Shown: positions 1-7,638, counted from the stretch's first letter. The stretch is DNA of 23,072 bases from Bacteroidales bacterium H5 (GCA_001701225.1 DAAQ01000023.1:21526-44597); one strand, 5' to 3'. Notes: generated from the sequence alone by a model not told the origin. A program made the numbers and translations.

Positions 1-22
1 CCGGATTCCAGCTGGAATCCGG
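1..22 (-). terminator. Perfect palindrome, candidate terminator of the 49-3811 operon
   Basis: The first 22 bases are a perfect palindrome: a 9-bp GC-rich stem (CCGGATTCC / GGAATCCGG) around AGCT. It lies 26 bases after the stop codon of the last gene of the minus-strand operon, where a terminator is expected. The following T tract would fall outside the window, so it cannot be confirmed as intrinsic. Confidence 0.55.
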
Positions 23-48
23 GGAGTTTAGTTATTGCCTGCAGATTT

Positions 49-753
49 TTATTTCACCTGAATCTTGCCTGTCTGGCGGAGGCCGTCGCCCTGGACGGTG
101 TAGATGTAGATGCCGGGGCGCAGCGAGTGGGTGCCTACAGTGCCGTGGCCCGATGCCTTGACGGCGAGTACCTGGGTGCCCGTGATTGAGTAGATGGAGA
201 TGGCTGCGGTGCCGTCGATGTCATACTCGAGACCCTGGGCGGTCCAGCGCACGGACTTGTCCTTGGTTATCTCGCTGATGCCCGATGCACCGGGGCCCAT
301 GATGACGGTGATTGACACCTCTGTCTCGGGGTGCGATGTGTCGACGGCGGTGATGGTCGAGGTGATGGTGGGTATCTCGGCCACTGTCACACCATAGCCG
401 TTCCACTTGTAGCCGACCTCCATGGGAGAGCCGGGACGGGCAGTGAGTCCCTCGAAGGTGACATTGCTGCCTGACTTGCAAGTGGCTCCTGTGGGGCAGA
501 GCTCGAACTCCTTGCCGTCGGTGCTGACTGCGGTAATCTTGACCTTGTTGGTGAAGATGTCTGTGCCGAGATAGAGAGCCGGATGCATCTCGATGTCGAA
601 ATATCCGCCGCCAACGTCTACGGTGTTGTAGTCGGGGAAGGCTACCGTCGAGCCGGGGGCGATGGGGGTGTTGCCGTTATAGAAGGTGAGCTCGCGGGCC
701 GAGACTGTGCCGACCGTGAGCAGCGCAAGAAGAAGAGTGTAGAGTTTCTTCAT
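49..753 (-). CDS. Exported protein with T9SS-type C-terminal domain
   Basis: A 234-residue protein. Residues 1-19 form a signal peptide (KK start, leucine-rich core, VSA end). The middle, about residues 20-155, is beta-rich and matches no family I recognise; it has one pair of nearby cysteines (CPTGATC). The last 75 or so residues look like a type A T9SS sorting domain: a short segment with ISIYSITG, then LRPGIYIYTVQG, and a basic end (TGKIQVK). In this family the tail directs cargo across the outer membrane and is then usually cleaved. It is the last gene of the TlpA-DUF6029-Omp28 operon, 33 bases after the Omp28 stop. In related short proteins the same tail is sometimes found without proof of surface delivery, so the secretion route is inferred. 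The function of the main domain is unknown. Confidence 0.8.
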   Translation of the reverse strand: MKKLYTLLLALLTVGTVSARELTFYNGNTPIAPGSTVAFPDYNTVDVGGGYFDIEMHPALYLGTDIFTNKVKITAVSTDGKEFELCPTGATCKSGSNVTFEGLTARPGSPMEVGYKWNGYGVTVAEIPTITSTITAVDTSHPETEVSITVIMGPGASGISEITKDKSVRWTAQGLEYDIDGTAAISIYSITGTQVLAVKASGHGTVGTHSLRPGIYIYTVQGDGLRQTGKIQVK

Positions 754-786
754 ATCGTGTCGTTTTTTAGTTTTTTCATTTTGTCT

Positions 787-1575
787 TTATTCCACATGGG
801 CCTTGGCGGCCTGAAGTACGCCCGAGGATGTCTCGAGGAATGCCACGATGTCGAGGTTGGCGGTGTTCCATTTCTCGGTCTCGGTGTCGCGGACGGCCTG
901 TGTCATCGTGACTGTCTCGTGCACATGGGCGGTGAGGTCTATGCCTTGTCCCTCTATACCATTAACACTGCAGCGGTAGACATTGTTGTGCACATAGTCG
1001 GGGATGCGGGTGTTGGTGTCGCGCTGGAAGGCCACAATCCCGCTCTCGATGACCCAGACATGCAGTGTTCCCTTGATGTCGGCCTGTGGCTTGAGGATGG
1101 CCGTGATGCTGATGTTGCCGCCGTCGAGGGCTGCGGTGAGCTCTATGTCGAGGTTTGAGGGGATGGCGAGCTGGTCGCGCACGGCGGTAGCCCATGCGTC
1201 GACCTCAAGGGCCTCGCCGGTGCGGTTGATGACACCCATAGGGAATGCGGTGATGCCCCAGCGTGATGCCATGCCGTCGCCCTCGGGTTGCATCAGGCCA
1301 ACGTAGTCGGGATAGCGTGTGCGCTCCACAGCGACGCCGAAATGCCCGGCATGGATGCTGACGGGGATGATGTTGTCGGGATACTGGGCCACGAGCTGGT
1401 CGAGCACCTCGTGCGCGCCCGGGCAGTTGACGCAGTTCTGGCCGGTGAAGTCTTCTATGAGGATGGTTCTCTCGGGCGTGATGCCCTCGACGGGGATGAA
1501 GCGGTCGTCGCTGTCGACACCGCTGCACCCGCACAAGGCTATCAGGGCGAAAAGAGAGAAGAGCAGTTGTTTCAT
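787..1575 (-). CDS. Omp28-type outer membrane lipoprotein
   Basis: A 262-residue lipoprotein. The signal peptide ends in a lipobox L-C-G-C with the modified cysteine at residue 17. The ORF also contains an in-frame TTG one codon upstream, but ATG at 1575 is the better start. After the lipid anchor comes a thioredoxin-like region with ILIEDFTGQNCVNCP, the conserved opening of the Omp28 family, in which the C-x-x-C pair sits where thioredoxins have their active site. A cis-proline-like AFPMGVINR follows about 80 residues later, and the C-terminal half is a beta-sandwich-like segment. The family is known from Porphyromonas gingivalis as a surface lipoprotein; its chemistry is poorly defined. Being in one operon with a TlpA-type thioredoxin supports a thiol-related role, but that is an inference. 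Two alternative hairpins lie in the 57-base gap before it. Confidence 0.85.
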   Translation of the reverse strand: MKQLLFSLFALIALCGCSGVDSDDRFIPVEGITPERTILIEDFTGQNCVNCPGAHEVLDQLVAQYPDNIIPVSIHAGHFGVAVERTRYPDYVGLMQPEGDGMASRWGITAFPMGVINRTGEALEVDAWATAVRDQLAIPSNLDIELTAALDGGNISITAILKPQADIKGTLHVWVIESGIVAFQRDTNTRIPDYVHNNVYRCSVNGIEGQGIDLTAHVHETVTMTQAVRDTETEKWNTANLDIVAFLETSSGVLQAAKAHVE

Positions 1576-1593
1576 CAAAACAGGTATGGTTTA

Positions 1594-1631
1594 TAGTTGG
1601 TCTAGTTGAACTAGACCAACTAGTTCAACTA
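1594..1631 (-). promoter_or_regulatory. Two overlapping, mutually exclusive hairpins between cistrons
   Basis: Hairpin A pairs 1594-1605 with 1611-1622 (12 bp perfect, loop 1606-1610). Hairpin B pairs 1603-1613 with 1621-1631 (11 bp perfect, loop 1614-1620). They share bases, so only one can form at a time. The element starts two bases after the stop codon of the DUF6029 gene and ends 18 bases before the Omp28 start codon. It could be an mRNA processing or stability element, an attenuator, or a small repeat relic; the sequence alone does not decide. Confidence 0.6.
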
Positions 1632-1632
1632 A

Positions 1633-3306
1633 TTAGAAATTATAAGAATAAGCTATCTGAAATCCTCTGGTTGCCTGGACATATCGGCAGACGCCTCCAG
1701 AGCAGTTGAATCCGGCGCGGGTGCGGCCATAGGAGAGCTGCAGACGGTTGGCGCGATAGTTTCCGGCCACGCCCGCCATATAATAATGTGTGCCCTTGCC
1801 GCCGCAGTTCCACATGTCGGACACGGTCACCATCAGATAGGGTGCCACAGAGAGCTCGAGCAGTCCGTATGCCCAGTCCTTCTCGTCCTGGTGGGTGTGG
1901 AGGTACTGGAGCTCGTTGCGCAGGGTGAAGCGGTTGTCAATCTTCCACTTGGTGTCGAGCACGAAGATGTTCGACTTGACCTTGCCCCCCTTGCCCTCGA
2001 TGACGGTGCGGTTGCTCATCTGGTTCATGTAGAGGAAGGTGGACTGCACCGAACGCGAGAGCTTCTTGTCGATGGTGATGTTGAAGTCGTGGTAGAAGTG
2101 CTCGCCCATGCCGAAGACCGAGGGGTGATAGCCGTCGGTGCCGCTGTTCTGGTTGACGGTGTGATAGAAGGGGCCCGTGTGGTCGAGGCCGCGGATGTAG
2201 CTGCCGTTGATCTTGACCTTGGTGCCGTATTTGCCGCCGAGCAGGGTCTTGCGCCTGAAGGTGTATGCCACCGAACCCTGGAAGGCCCACTCGCCCGGGG
2301 CAGCCTGTGTGGCATAGGGGTAGAGGGCCGGGAGTGCGTAGGTGTGCTGGTATGAGAAGGCGGGCATGTTGTTGAGGAATGCCGACGAGCCCGACATCAT
2401 GCGCTGCGAGCGGTAGGCCATGTTCTCCGAACGCTTGGCCTGGAGCAGCACGCTGAGGCCCTTGCGCGAGTATGTGGCCGAGAGCATGGCGGCTGTGCCC
2501 TTGCCGTAGGTGTAGTCGTTGTCGAACGAGGGGTCCTGGCCCTTCCACGCAAACTCGCCGAGCACGCTGACGTCACCCTTGCGCACCTGTGTCCTGAGGT
2601 CCCATGCGGGGACATTCTTGGGCACATGGAGGCGGTAGTCCGTGCCGGGCATCATTATGGTCTGGTCGTCCTCGTGCTTGAGCACATAGCTTGCGCCCAC
2701 GTTCCAGCCCCATCCCTTGTCGCGGAGGCTCTTGGAGAGTTCCTCGATGTTGATGTCGGCGTTGGCACCATAGACCTGCGATGACTTCTTCCAGTCCCAG
2801 TAGCGGCGCTGCACACCCCCGAGCACGGTGAGGTTGACACCCTGCACGGGCTGATACTTGAGGCGTCCGCCGCGGATGGAGTTGTCGATGCCCAGCGAGC
2901 GCTCCTGATATGTGCGCAGGATGAATCCGCTGCCGAACTGCTCGTAAAAGTCTCCGGCCGTAAGCTCGAAGCCTTTGTATCGTCCCTTGACATAGATGTT
3001 GGGCACACCCCATCCCGCAAAATCGGGCTCGTAGCCCGGCAGGGGCCATTTCATGAACTCCACGCGCACGCCGGCATCGACATACCTGCTGATCATGTTG
3101 AGGTCGGCATACGAGTTGAAGAGTATCTTGTGGTCGAACTTGCCGGTCTCGATGGCCTCGTCCTCCTCGGGGAAGAGGCCGTCAAACTGGACCGAGCCGT
3201 GGAAGGCCACGCCGTTGTCGCCCCCCACGGTGAATGCCCGCGAGACGGCAGGGACGGCCATGAAGGCCGCCGCAAGGAGAGAGGCTATGGCTGGGGTATG
3301 TCTCAT
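1633..3306 (-). CDS. DUF6029-like outer membrane protein
   Basis: A 557-residue exported protein. Residues 1-24 are a signal peptide (ending VSRA). The mature part is rich in alternating beta-strand patterns with many Tyr and Trp, and the protein ends in aromatic IAYSYNF, the typical last strand of an outer-membrane barrel. The segment FGSGFILRTYQERSLGIDNSIRG in the N-terminal third is what I associate with the DUF6029 family of Bacteroidetes. No enzymatic motif is visible. The gene starts four bases after the TlpA-type gene ends, so the two are translated from one message. Position between a periplasmic thioredoxin and Omp28 suggests a partner in outer-membrane protein handling, but the family's function is not established. 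Confidence 0.8.
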   Translation of the reverse strand: MRHTPAIASLLAAAFMAVPAVSRAFTVGGDNGVAFHGSVQFDGLFPEEDEAIETGKFDHKILFNSYADLNMISRYVDAGVRVEFMKWPLPGYEPDFAGWGVPNIYVKGRYKGFELTAGDFYEQFGSGFILRTYQERSLGIDNSIRGGRLKYQPVQGVNLTVLGGVQRRYWDWKKSSQVYGANADINIEELSKSLRDKGWGWNVGASYVLKHEDDQTIMMPGTDYRLHVPKNVPAWDLRTQVRKGDVSVLGEFAWKGQDPSFDNDYTYGKGTAAMLSATYSRKGLSVLLQAKRSENMAYRSQRMMSGSSAFLNNMPAFSYQHTYALPALYPYATQAAPGEWAFQGSVAYTFRRKTLLGGKYGTKVKINGSYIRGLDHTGPFYHTVNQNSGTDGYHPSVFGMGEHFYHDFNITIDKKLSRSVQSTFLYMNQMSNRTVIEGKGGKVKSNIFVLDTKWKIDNRFTLRNELQYLHTHQDEKDWAYGLLELSVAPYLMVTVSDMWNCGGKGTHYYMAGVAGNYRANRLQLSYGRTRAGFNCSGGVCRYVQATRGFQIAYSYNF

Positions 3307-3310
3307 CGTG

Positions 3311-3811
3311 TCAGTCGGCTGAGCTGAGTGAACGTATCTTCTTGATTATCTCGGTCTCCGAGCCGTCGGTATAGCCCGAGTGAGAGTCTACAATCTGTCC
3401 GTTGCCGTCGAGCACGAGCATGTGGGGCACGCTCTGCAGGCCCAGCGAGCGGAAGAAATCGGAGTTGGTGTCGAGAAGCACCTCATACTCCCAACCCTCG
3501 CCGTCGACCAGGGGCTTTACCTTAGAGACGTTCTGGGCCTCGTCGATAGAGACGATATACATCTTCATGCCGGTCTCGTCCTGCCAGTCGGGATATACCT
3601 CGGCTATGGCGCGGAGCTCGCGCTGACAGGGCTTGCACCAGGTGGCGAAGAAGCTGATTGCAAACGGTTTGCCATCATTCGAGAGGGTGGCTGTGTCGAT
3701 GGTCTTGCCGCTGAGGTCCTTGACCTGCACTGAGGGCAGCTGGGCTGCGGCGGGGAGGGCCGCACCGATGCAGAGGGTCACGGCAATGATAAGGTTGAAG
3801 ATGAGTCGCAT
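3311..3811 (-). CDS. TlpA-family thiol-disulfide oxidoreductase, exported
   Basis: A 166-residue protein with a signal peptide (residues 1-24, ending PAAAQ) and one thioredoxin-fold domain. The active site is FFATWCKPCQREL with cysteines 59 and 62; the W-C-x-P-C context and the later SVPHMLVLD (cis-proline loop) are both intact. This family works in the periplasm as a reductant or disulfide exchanger for specific partners. It is the first gene of the operon, followed within four bases by the DUF6029 gene and then the Omp28 gene, itself with a C-x-x-C motif; its target may be one of these. A Bacteroidetes-type promoter lies just upstream. The exact redox direction cannot be read from sequence. 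Confidence 0.9.
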   Translation of the reverse strand: MRLIFNLIIAVTLCIGAALPAAAQLPSVQVKDLSGKTIDTATLSNDGKPFAISFFATWCKPCQRELRAIAEVYPDWQDETGMKMYIVSIDEAQNVSKVKPLVDGEGWEYEVLLDTNSDFFRSLGLQSVPHMLVLDGNGQIVDSHSGYTDGSETEIIKKIRSLSSAD

Positions 3812-3834
3812 GTCAAAAAATTACGTTTAATGCG

Positions 3835-3865
3835 CAAATTTATAAAAAATCAGCGATATACGCAA
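3835..3865 (-). promoter_or_regulatory. Bacteroidetes-type promoter for the TlpA-DUF6029-Omp28 operon
   Basis: On the minus strand the -7 element TAAATTTG lies at 3842-3835 and a TTG at 3865-3863. The spacing of 20 bases fits the TTG-N19/20-TAnnTTTG pattern of Bacteroides primary-sigma promoters. The -7 is 23 bases from the ATG at 3811. Confidence 0.75.
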
Positions 3866-3900
3866 GCGTGGAGTTAAGAATCTGAATCCCCCGGGGTGCC

Positions 3901-5496
3901 TTATCTGAACAGATGGGCATATCTGTCGAGAAGGCTCTTGAAGCGGGCGTCCTTGCGGAGGGGAGCGCAGTTGATGTTGGCCTCCGAGGCCATGGTCCAG
4001 TTGTGATAGTCGGCATACCCCTTCTCGAGCGATGCCTCCATGTAGCGGAATGCGCGGTCGAGGCTCCCGGTCTGCGAGTAGTAGCAGGCTGCATAGTAGC
4101 TCACCTCGCCGTCAAAGTCGTCGGCGGTCTCGAGCACACGCTCCATCCAGTTGTCGGCCTGCTCGCGGCGGTCGAGCGACAGGAGGGCGAATCCCTTGAG
4201 CGAGCGCACGTTATCAAAGTCGAAATCCATCTCTGTCACCTGCTCCCAGGCCCTCTCGGCGTTGGCGCGCTGGTGGCGGTAGGTGTCGAGCACCCAGCCG
4301 CGCAGTATCCCCACCAGAGGGTCTTCGGCCGAATTCATCATGGCCTCGCTCAGTGCCACCGATGCCTCGGCACTCTCGTCGAGGTCTACCAGCGCCAGGG
4401 CCTTGCACACGAGCGCGTCGGTCATCTCGGGCTTCTTCTCGAGGGCTTTCTCGGCTGCCGAGACTGCTCCCGAAAAGTCGCCCTGTGCGCGCAGTATGCG
4501 CGACTTGAGCATGTAATAGAAGGCATTGTCGTCGGTGGCCGAGATGGCATAGTCGGCGTTGAGCAGGGCTATGTCATAGCGCCCGAGGGCATAGTAGCAC
4601 TCGGCCAGCGCGGCGTTGATGCCGGGATAGGTGTCGAGGCCGTCGTTGATGATGCGGTCGTAGTCGGCTATGGCGGCCAGATAGTTGCAGTGCCCCTGGG
4701 CTATCATGGCGCGGATAAAGTAGAACATGCCGTTCTTAGGGGCCTTGGCGATGGCCGACGACAGTCCGGCCACCACGGTGGGATAGTCGGCACAGGCTAT
4801 CGACACAAGCTCTGACAGGGCCTTGGGGGTATTGTCGGTGTCGAGCGAGATGGCGGTTATATAGTCGTCGACGGCACCCGAGCGGTCGCCCATGAGGGTG
4901 CGCACCGAGGCGCGGCGTATGTAGATGCGCGAGTCGCCGGGTGTCATGGCCACGGCGCGGTCGGCAAGCTCGGTGGCGGTGCCGAGGTTGTTCTCCTTGA
5001 CGGCCACGCGTGCCAGCCCGAGGGTAGCCTCCTGGCTGCGCGGATTGAGGCGCAGCATGGTGTTGAAGTCGCGCTTGGCCTCGCCATAGCGTCCTAACTC
5101 ATAGTTGGCCGTGCCACGCTCGTAGATGAGGGCATAGTCCATGGGTGTATCGCCAAGCAGCTCGTTGAGGTCTGTGAGGGCCTGGTCATACTTGTGCATG
5201 GCCATGAGCACGTCGGCCCTCATCCCCACGGCCTGACGGCGCTCGTCGGCCTGCTCGGGCAGGAAATACTTGATGGCGGTGTTCAGGTCGTCGAGGGCGC
5301 GGATATAGTCGTTGCTCTTGTAGTAGAGCGACGCACGGCGGAACAGTGTCTCGGGGTCGCGGGGATCCTCGTCGAGAAGCTGGTCGTATGCCCTGAGCAG
5401 GGCGTCGGCCATAGGGTCGCTATAGCTCTGGCCCAGTGCTGTCGAGGTGGCGCAGATGGCCAGCACGACCGCGAGGGCGATGTGTCGGATATTCAT
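3901..5496 (-). CDS. Exported tetratricopeptide-repeat protein
   Basis: A 531-residue protein. Residues 1-23 are a signal peptide (ending TALGQ). The rest is a run of TPR-like helical pairs with recognisable units such as ETLFRRASLYYKSNDYIRALDDLNTA, ALIYERGTANYELGRYGEAKRDF and AECYYALGRYDIALLNADYAI, so about ten or more repeats form one long superhelix. There is no catalytic domain. TPR proteins of this kind act as protein-binding scaffolds in the periplasm. The gene begins five bases after the kdsA stop, so it is co-transcribed with it; that pairing may only reflect shared expression. The TlpA-type operon follows after 89 bases with its own promoter and no obvious terminator between, so some read-through is possible. 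Partner proteins are unknown. Confidence 0.85.
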   Translation of the reverse strand: MNIRHIALAVVLAICATSTALGQSYSDPMADALLRAYDQLLDEDPRDPETLFRRASLYYKSNDYIRALDDLNTAIKYFLPEQADERRQAVGMRADVLMAMHKYDQALTDLNELLGDTPMDYALIYERGTANYELGRYGEAKRDFNTMLRLNPRSQEATLGLARVAVKENNLGTATELADRAVAMTPGDSRIYIRRASVRTLMGDRSGAVDDYITAISLDTDNTPKALSELVSIACADYPTVVAGLSSAIAKAPKNGMFYFIRAMIAQGHCNYLAAIADYDRIINDGLDTYPGINAALAECYYALGRYDIALLNADYAISATDDNAFYYMLKSRILRAQGDFSGAVSAAEKALEKKPEMTDALVCKALALVDLDESAEASVALSEAMMNSAEDPLVGILRGWVLDTYRHQRANAERAWEQVTEMDFDFDNVRSLKGFALLSLDRREQADNWMERVLETADDFDGEVSYYAACYYSQTGSLDRAFRYMEASLEKGYADYHNWTMASEANINCAPLRKDARFKSLLDRYAHLFR

Positions 5497-5501
5497 TTAT
5501 G

Positions 5502-6311
5502 TCAGAATTTGTTGATTGTCTCGCGTATTGCGGCCAGTCGGCCGAGCAGTCCCGGCAACTGTGCCAGGGGCAGCATGTTGGCGCCGTCGCTCTTGGCCTC
5601 GGCAGGGTTGGGATGTGTCTCGAGGAAGAGGCCGTCGACCCCGACGGCCACACCGGCGCGGGCTATGGTGTCGATGAGGTCGGGACGTCCGCCCGTCACT
5701 CCGGCAGCCTGGTTGGGCTGCTGCAGCGAGTGGGTGGCGTCGAGTATCACCGGGGCGCCGAACGCCTGCATCTCGGGGATGCCGCGATAGTCGACCACAA
5801 GGTCCTGATAGCCGAATGTGACACCCCTCTCGGTCAGCGCCACGTTGTCGTTTCCGGCGTCGCGCACCTTCTGCAGGGCATATTTCATGGCCTCGGGCGA
5901 CAGGAACTGCCCCTTCTTGATGTTGACGGCACGCCCCGTGCGGGCGGCAGCCACGAGCAGGTCGGTCTGGCGGCACAGGAATGCCGGAATCTGGAGTACG
6001 TCTACATAGTCGGCCGCCATGCGGGCCTCCTCGTTGGTATGTATGTCGGTCACGACAGGTATGCCGAATGTCTCGCGCACCTTGGCGAGTATGCGCAGCG
6101 CCTCGAGGTCGCCGATTCCGGTGAACGAGTCGATGCGCGAGCGGTTCGCCTTGCGGTAAGAACCCTTGAAGACATACGGTATCGCCAGGGCCTCGGTGGC
6201 CTTGAGGCACGCCTCGGCTATCTCCATGGCCATCTTCTCACCCTCTATGACACAGGGACCGGCCAGAAGGAAGAACTGCGGACATGAAGCAAATTCCTTG
6301 AAGGAAAACAT
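5502..6311 (-). CDS. kdsA: 3-deoxy-D-manno-octulosonate-8-phosphate synthase (KDO8P synthase)
   Basis: A 269-residue cytoplasmic enzyme that condenses phosphoenolpyruvate with arabinose-5-phosphate to make KDO-8-phosphate for the lipopolysaccharide inner core. Motifs visible: LLAGPCVIEG, FKGSYRKANRSR, TDIHTNEEA, QIPAFLCRQTDLL, KKGQFLSPE, DATHSLQQPN. Compared with the metal-dependent Aquifex enzyme (ligands Cys11, His185, Glu222, Asp233), the same four ligands appear here at Cys20, His194, Glu231 and Asp242, a constant shift of nine. This places it in the metal-dependent class rather than the E. coli type, which has Asn in place of Cys. The open frame continues upstream to 6497, but those 62 codons have no family resemblance and cross the promoter; ATG at 6311 gives the usual length. 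It leads a two-gene operon with the TPR protein. Confidence 0.95.
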   Translation of the reverse strand: MFSFKEFASCPQFFLLAGPCVIEGEKMAMEIAEACLKATEALAIPYVFKGSYRKANRSRIDSFTGIGDLEALRILAKVRETFGIPVVTDIHTNEEARMAADYVDVLQIPAFLCRQTDLLVAAARTGRAVNIKKGQFLSPEAMKYALQKVRDAGNDNVALTERGVTFGYQDLVVDYRGIPEMQAFGAPVILDATHSLQQPNQAAGVTGGRPDLIDTIARAGVAVGVDGLFLETHPNPAEAKSDGANMLPLAQLPGLLGRLAAIRETINKF

Positions 6312-6352
6312 ATATGCTGATGATAAGTGATGAAATGACAGTTTACAATCGG

Positions 6353-6360
6353 CAAAGTTA
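6353..6360 (-). promoter_or_regulatory. -7 element of the kdsA promoter
   Basis: Minus-strand TAACTTTG matches TAnnTTTG and lies 41 bases upstream of the kdsA ATG. No TTG is found 20 bases further up; the place is taken by a G-rich tract (6376-6390 on the minus strand). Confidence 0.55.
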
Positions 6361-6545
6361 TAGAAAAAAAGCCTACCACCCCCGCCCCGCAAGGTTAAAA
6401 AATGCCAAAGGGCGCTGATTAGGTCGCGTAAGTCCTCACACGCTAAGTTCCTTGATGTTTGCACCTCCATTACCTTTATCATGTAAATCGGTTTCAATTT
6501 TATTGTATATTTTGCTAATATTTATATTATTAACATTTTTTAACC

Positions 6546-6582
6546 GGGGGGGGTAATTTTCGTTAATTAATATGTAAATTTG
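6546..6582 (+). promoter_or_regulatory. Promoter of the 6618 operon, with a G8 tract at the -33 position
   Basis: TAAATTTG at 6575-6582 matches TAnnTTTG and lies 35 bases upstream of the ATG at 6618. A homopolymer of eight G occupies 6546-6553, almost exactly where the TTG of the -33 element would be (6552-6554). A tract like this can vary in length by slippage, which could tune promoter strength. Confidence 0.5.
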
Positions 6583-6617
6583 CCAACAAAATATCCATAA
6601 CACACAAAAAACACAGT

Positions 6618-7037
6618 ATGAAAAAAGTTTTATCACGACTCTTTATCCTGACATCTGTCATCATATGCAGTATGTGCATGTGCGCGTGTGGTGACGAAGA
6701 TGATGAGCCTGGTTCGGGCGACTCGGGCTCTTCTAATGCCAAGGTTGAAGTGACATCAATTTCTGTCGGGTCAAAAGACAAGGCAGGCCGGTACACTGTC
6801 AAAATTACGGTGAAGGCTTCTAAACTTGCATCTGATGAGACAGTGAAAAGTATCGGGGCTGCATGGGGCACCGTGAAAGGAAATCCTTCAAACAGGGATT
6901 CGAGGAGCTCAGGGACAAGTGCAACCTTTACGTCTGCATGGCATTCTGGAACCACGTATTATGTTACCCCATTCTTGAAGACAAACAAGACATCGGGCGA
7001 GATGAAGGGTGCGGTGAAATCAAAGAAGACACCCTGA
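6618..7037 (+). CDS. Small lipoprotein, function unknown
   Basis: A 139-residue protein. The signal peptide ends in an unusually cysteine-rich stretch, CSMCMCAC, with the likely lipidated cysteine at residue 24; the residue at -3 is Met rather than the usual Leu. It is followed directly by GDEDDE, an acidic stretch of the sort that acts as a lipoprotein export signal for surface exposure in Bacteroidetes. After a Ser/Gly-rich linker, the rest (residues 40-139) is a single beta-rich domain with TSISVGSKDKAGRYTVKITVKAS and TYYVTPFLKTN, like a small immunoglobulin or fibronectin-type fold, but I do not recognise a family. It opens a four-gene exported-protein cluster ending at 9138. Surface location is inferred. 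Confidence 0.75.
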   Translation: MKKVLSRLFILTSVIICSMCMCACGDEDDEPGSGDSGSSNAKVEVTSISVGSKDKAGRYTVKITVKASKLASDETVKSIGAAWGTVKGNPSNRDSRSSGTSATFTSAWHSGTTYYVTPFLKTNKTSGEMKGAVKSKKTP

Positions 7038-7105
7038 GGATGTGTCAAGAGTGAACGATTTATTTAGAAGTTGTGCCCGACACGAACCTCAAGGGCATAC
7101 ATCAT

Positions 7106-7612
7106 ATGTTTAAACCAAAAATCCTGATCACATCACTGCTGGTTGCCGGAGCTTTCTCGCTGGCATCCGCACAGACGTCTAAACAATCTTCCCTGCAGTG
7201 GGAAGAGGCGCAGGCCCGAAAAATCACCCCCGAGATCCGTATGGTCGTCACTCCGCAGATATGCGACATGGCGATGCTCAGTGGCTCGCGTGAGAATTTC
7301 GGCCCCTACAGCTTCCCGATCAAGTCAATAGAGGAGACTACCAACGCAGACCTTGACAACCTCAAGAGCAACGCGCTCTATCTGGCATGCCGCGAGATGG
7401 ATGCAGACGCAGTCATCGAAGTGATATTCCACTCGTATGTCAATCAGAAGGATAACAAGACTCTCATGATAGAGCTGTCCGGCTATCCGGTGAAATATTC
7501 CAATTTTCGCCCGGCCACTAAGGCAGAGGTCGAGATGATGGGAGTGGTTTATCCTCAAGCCAACTCGAGCGTGATGATCTCACCCGATATCACAGCTGCC
7601 TCTAAAAAATAA
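7106..7612 (+). CDS. Exported protein of unknown function
   Basis: A 168-residue protein with a clear signal peptide (residues 1-23, ending ASAQ). An in-frame ATG lies 11 codons upstream at 7073, but the start at 7106 places the signal peptide at the very N-terminus and is preferred. The mature part mixes helix (ADLDNLKSNALYLACREMDADAVIEVIF) with strands (KTLMIELSGYPVKYSNFRPA). A middle Ala-Asp-Ala-Val-Ile segment resembles small proteins that oligomerise around a central sheet, but I can assign no family. It lies 68 bases after the lipoprotein gene and 26 bases before the barrel protein, without a terminator or a promoter match between, so it is likely co-transcribed with them. Confidence 0.75.
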   Translation: MFKPKILITSLLVAGAFSLASAQTSKQSSLQWEEAQARKITPEIRMVVTPQICDMAMLSGSRENFGPYSFPIKSIEETTNADLDNLKSNALYLACREMDADAVIEVIFHSYVNQKDNKTLMIELSGYPVKYSNFRPATKAEVEMMGVVYPQANSSVMISPDITAASKK

Positions 7613-7638
7613 GAAACAACCAATCACATAATACAGCA

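Larger units (their letters stand above)
6312..6617. promoter_or_regulatory. Divergent regulatory region between kdsA and the 6618 operon
   Basis: These 306 bases hold no convincing gene. They contain the -7 element of kdsA (6353-6360) and of the plus-strand operon (6575-6582), two G-rich tracts (6376-6390 on the minus strand, 6546-6553 on the plus strand), and a very AT-rich middle (about 6480-6540). The AT-rich part could be a curved or easily melted spacer. No terminator-like hairpin was seen. Confidence 0.6.

Noticed and set aside
3866..3900. Terminator after the TPR gene
   Set aside because: Only an eight-base CCCCGGGG palindrome without a T tract; too weak.
3913..4815. 300-residue plus-strand frame
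   Set aside because: Antisense to the TPR protein; composition (Val/Gly/His-rich) is that of a reverse-frame shadow.
5436..6287. 283-residue plus-strand frame
   Set aside because: Antisense to kdsA, which is beyond doubt.
6312..6497. N-terminal extension of KdsA to 6497
   Set aside because: No family similarity, and it would cross the -7 element at 6353-6360.
6436..6636. 66-residue minus-strand frame in the divergent region
   Set aside because: Hydrophobic start but low-complexity AT-rich coding and overlap with the start of the lipoprotein gene; no start context or homolog known to me.
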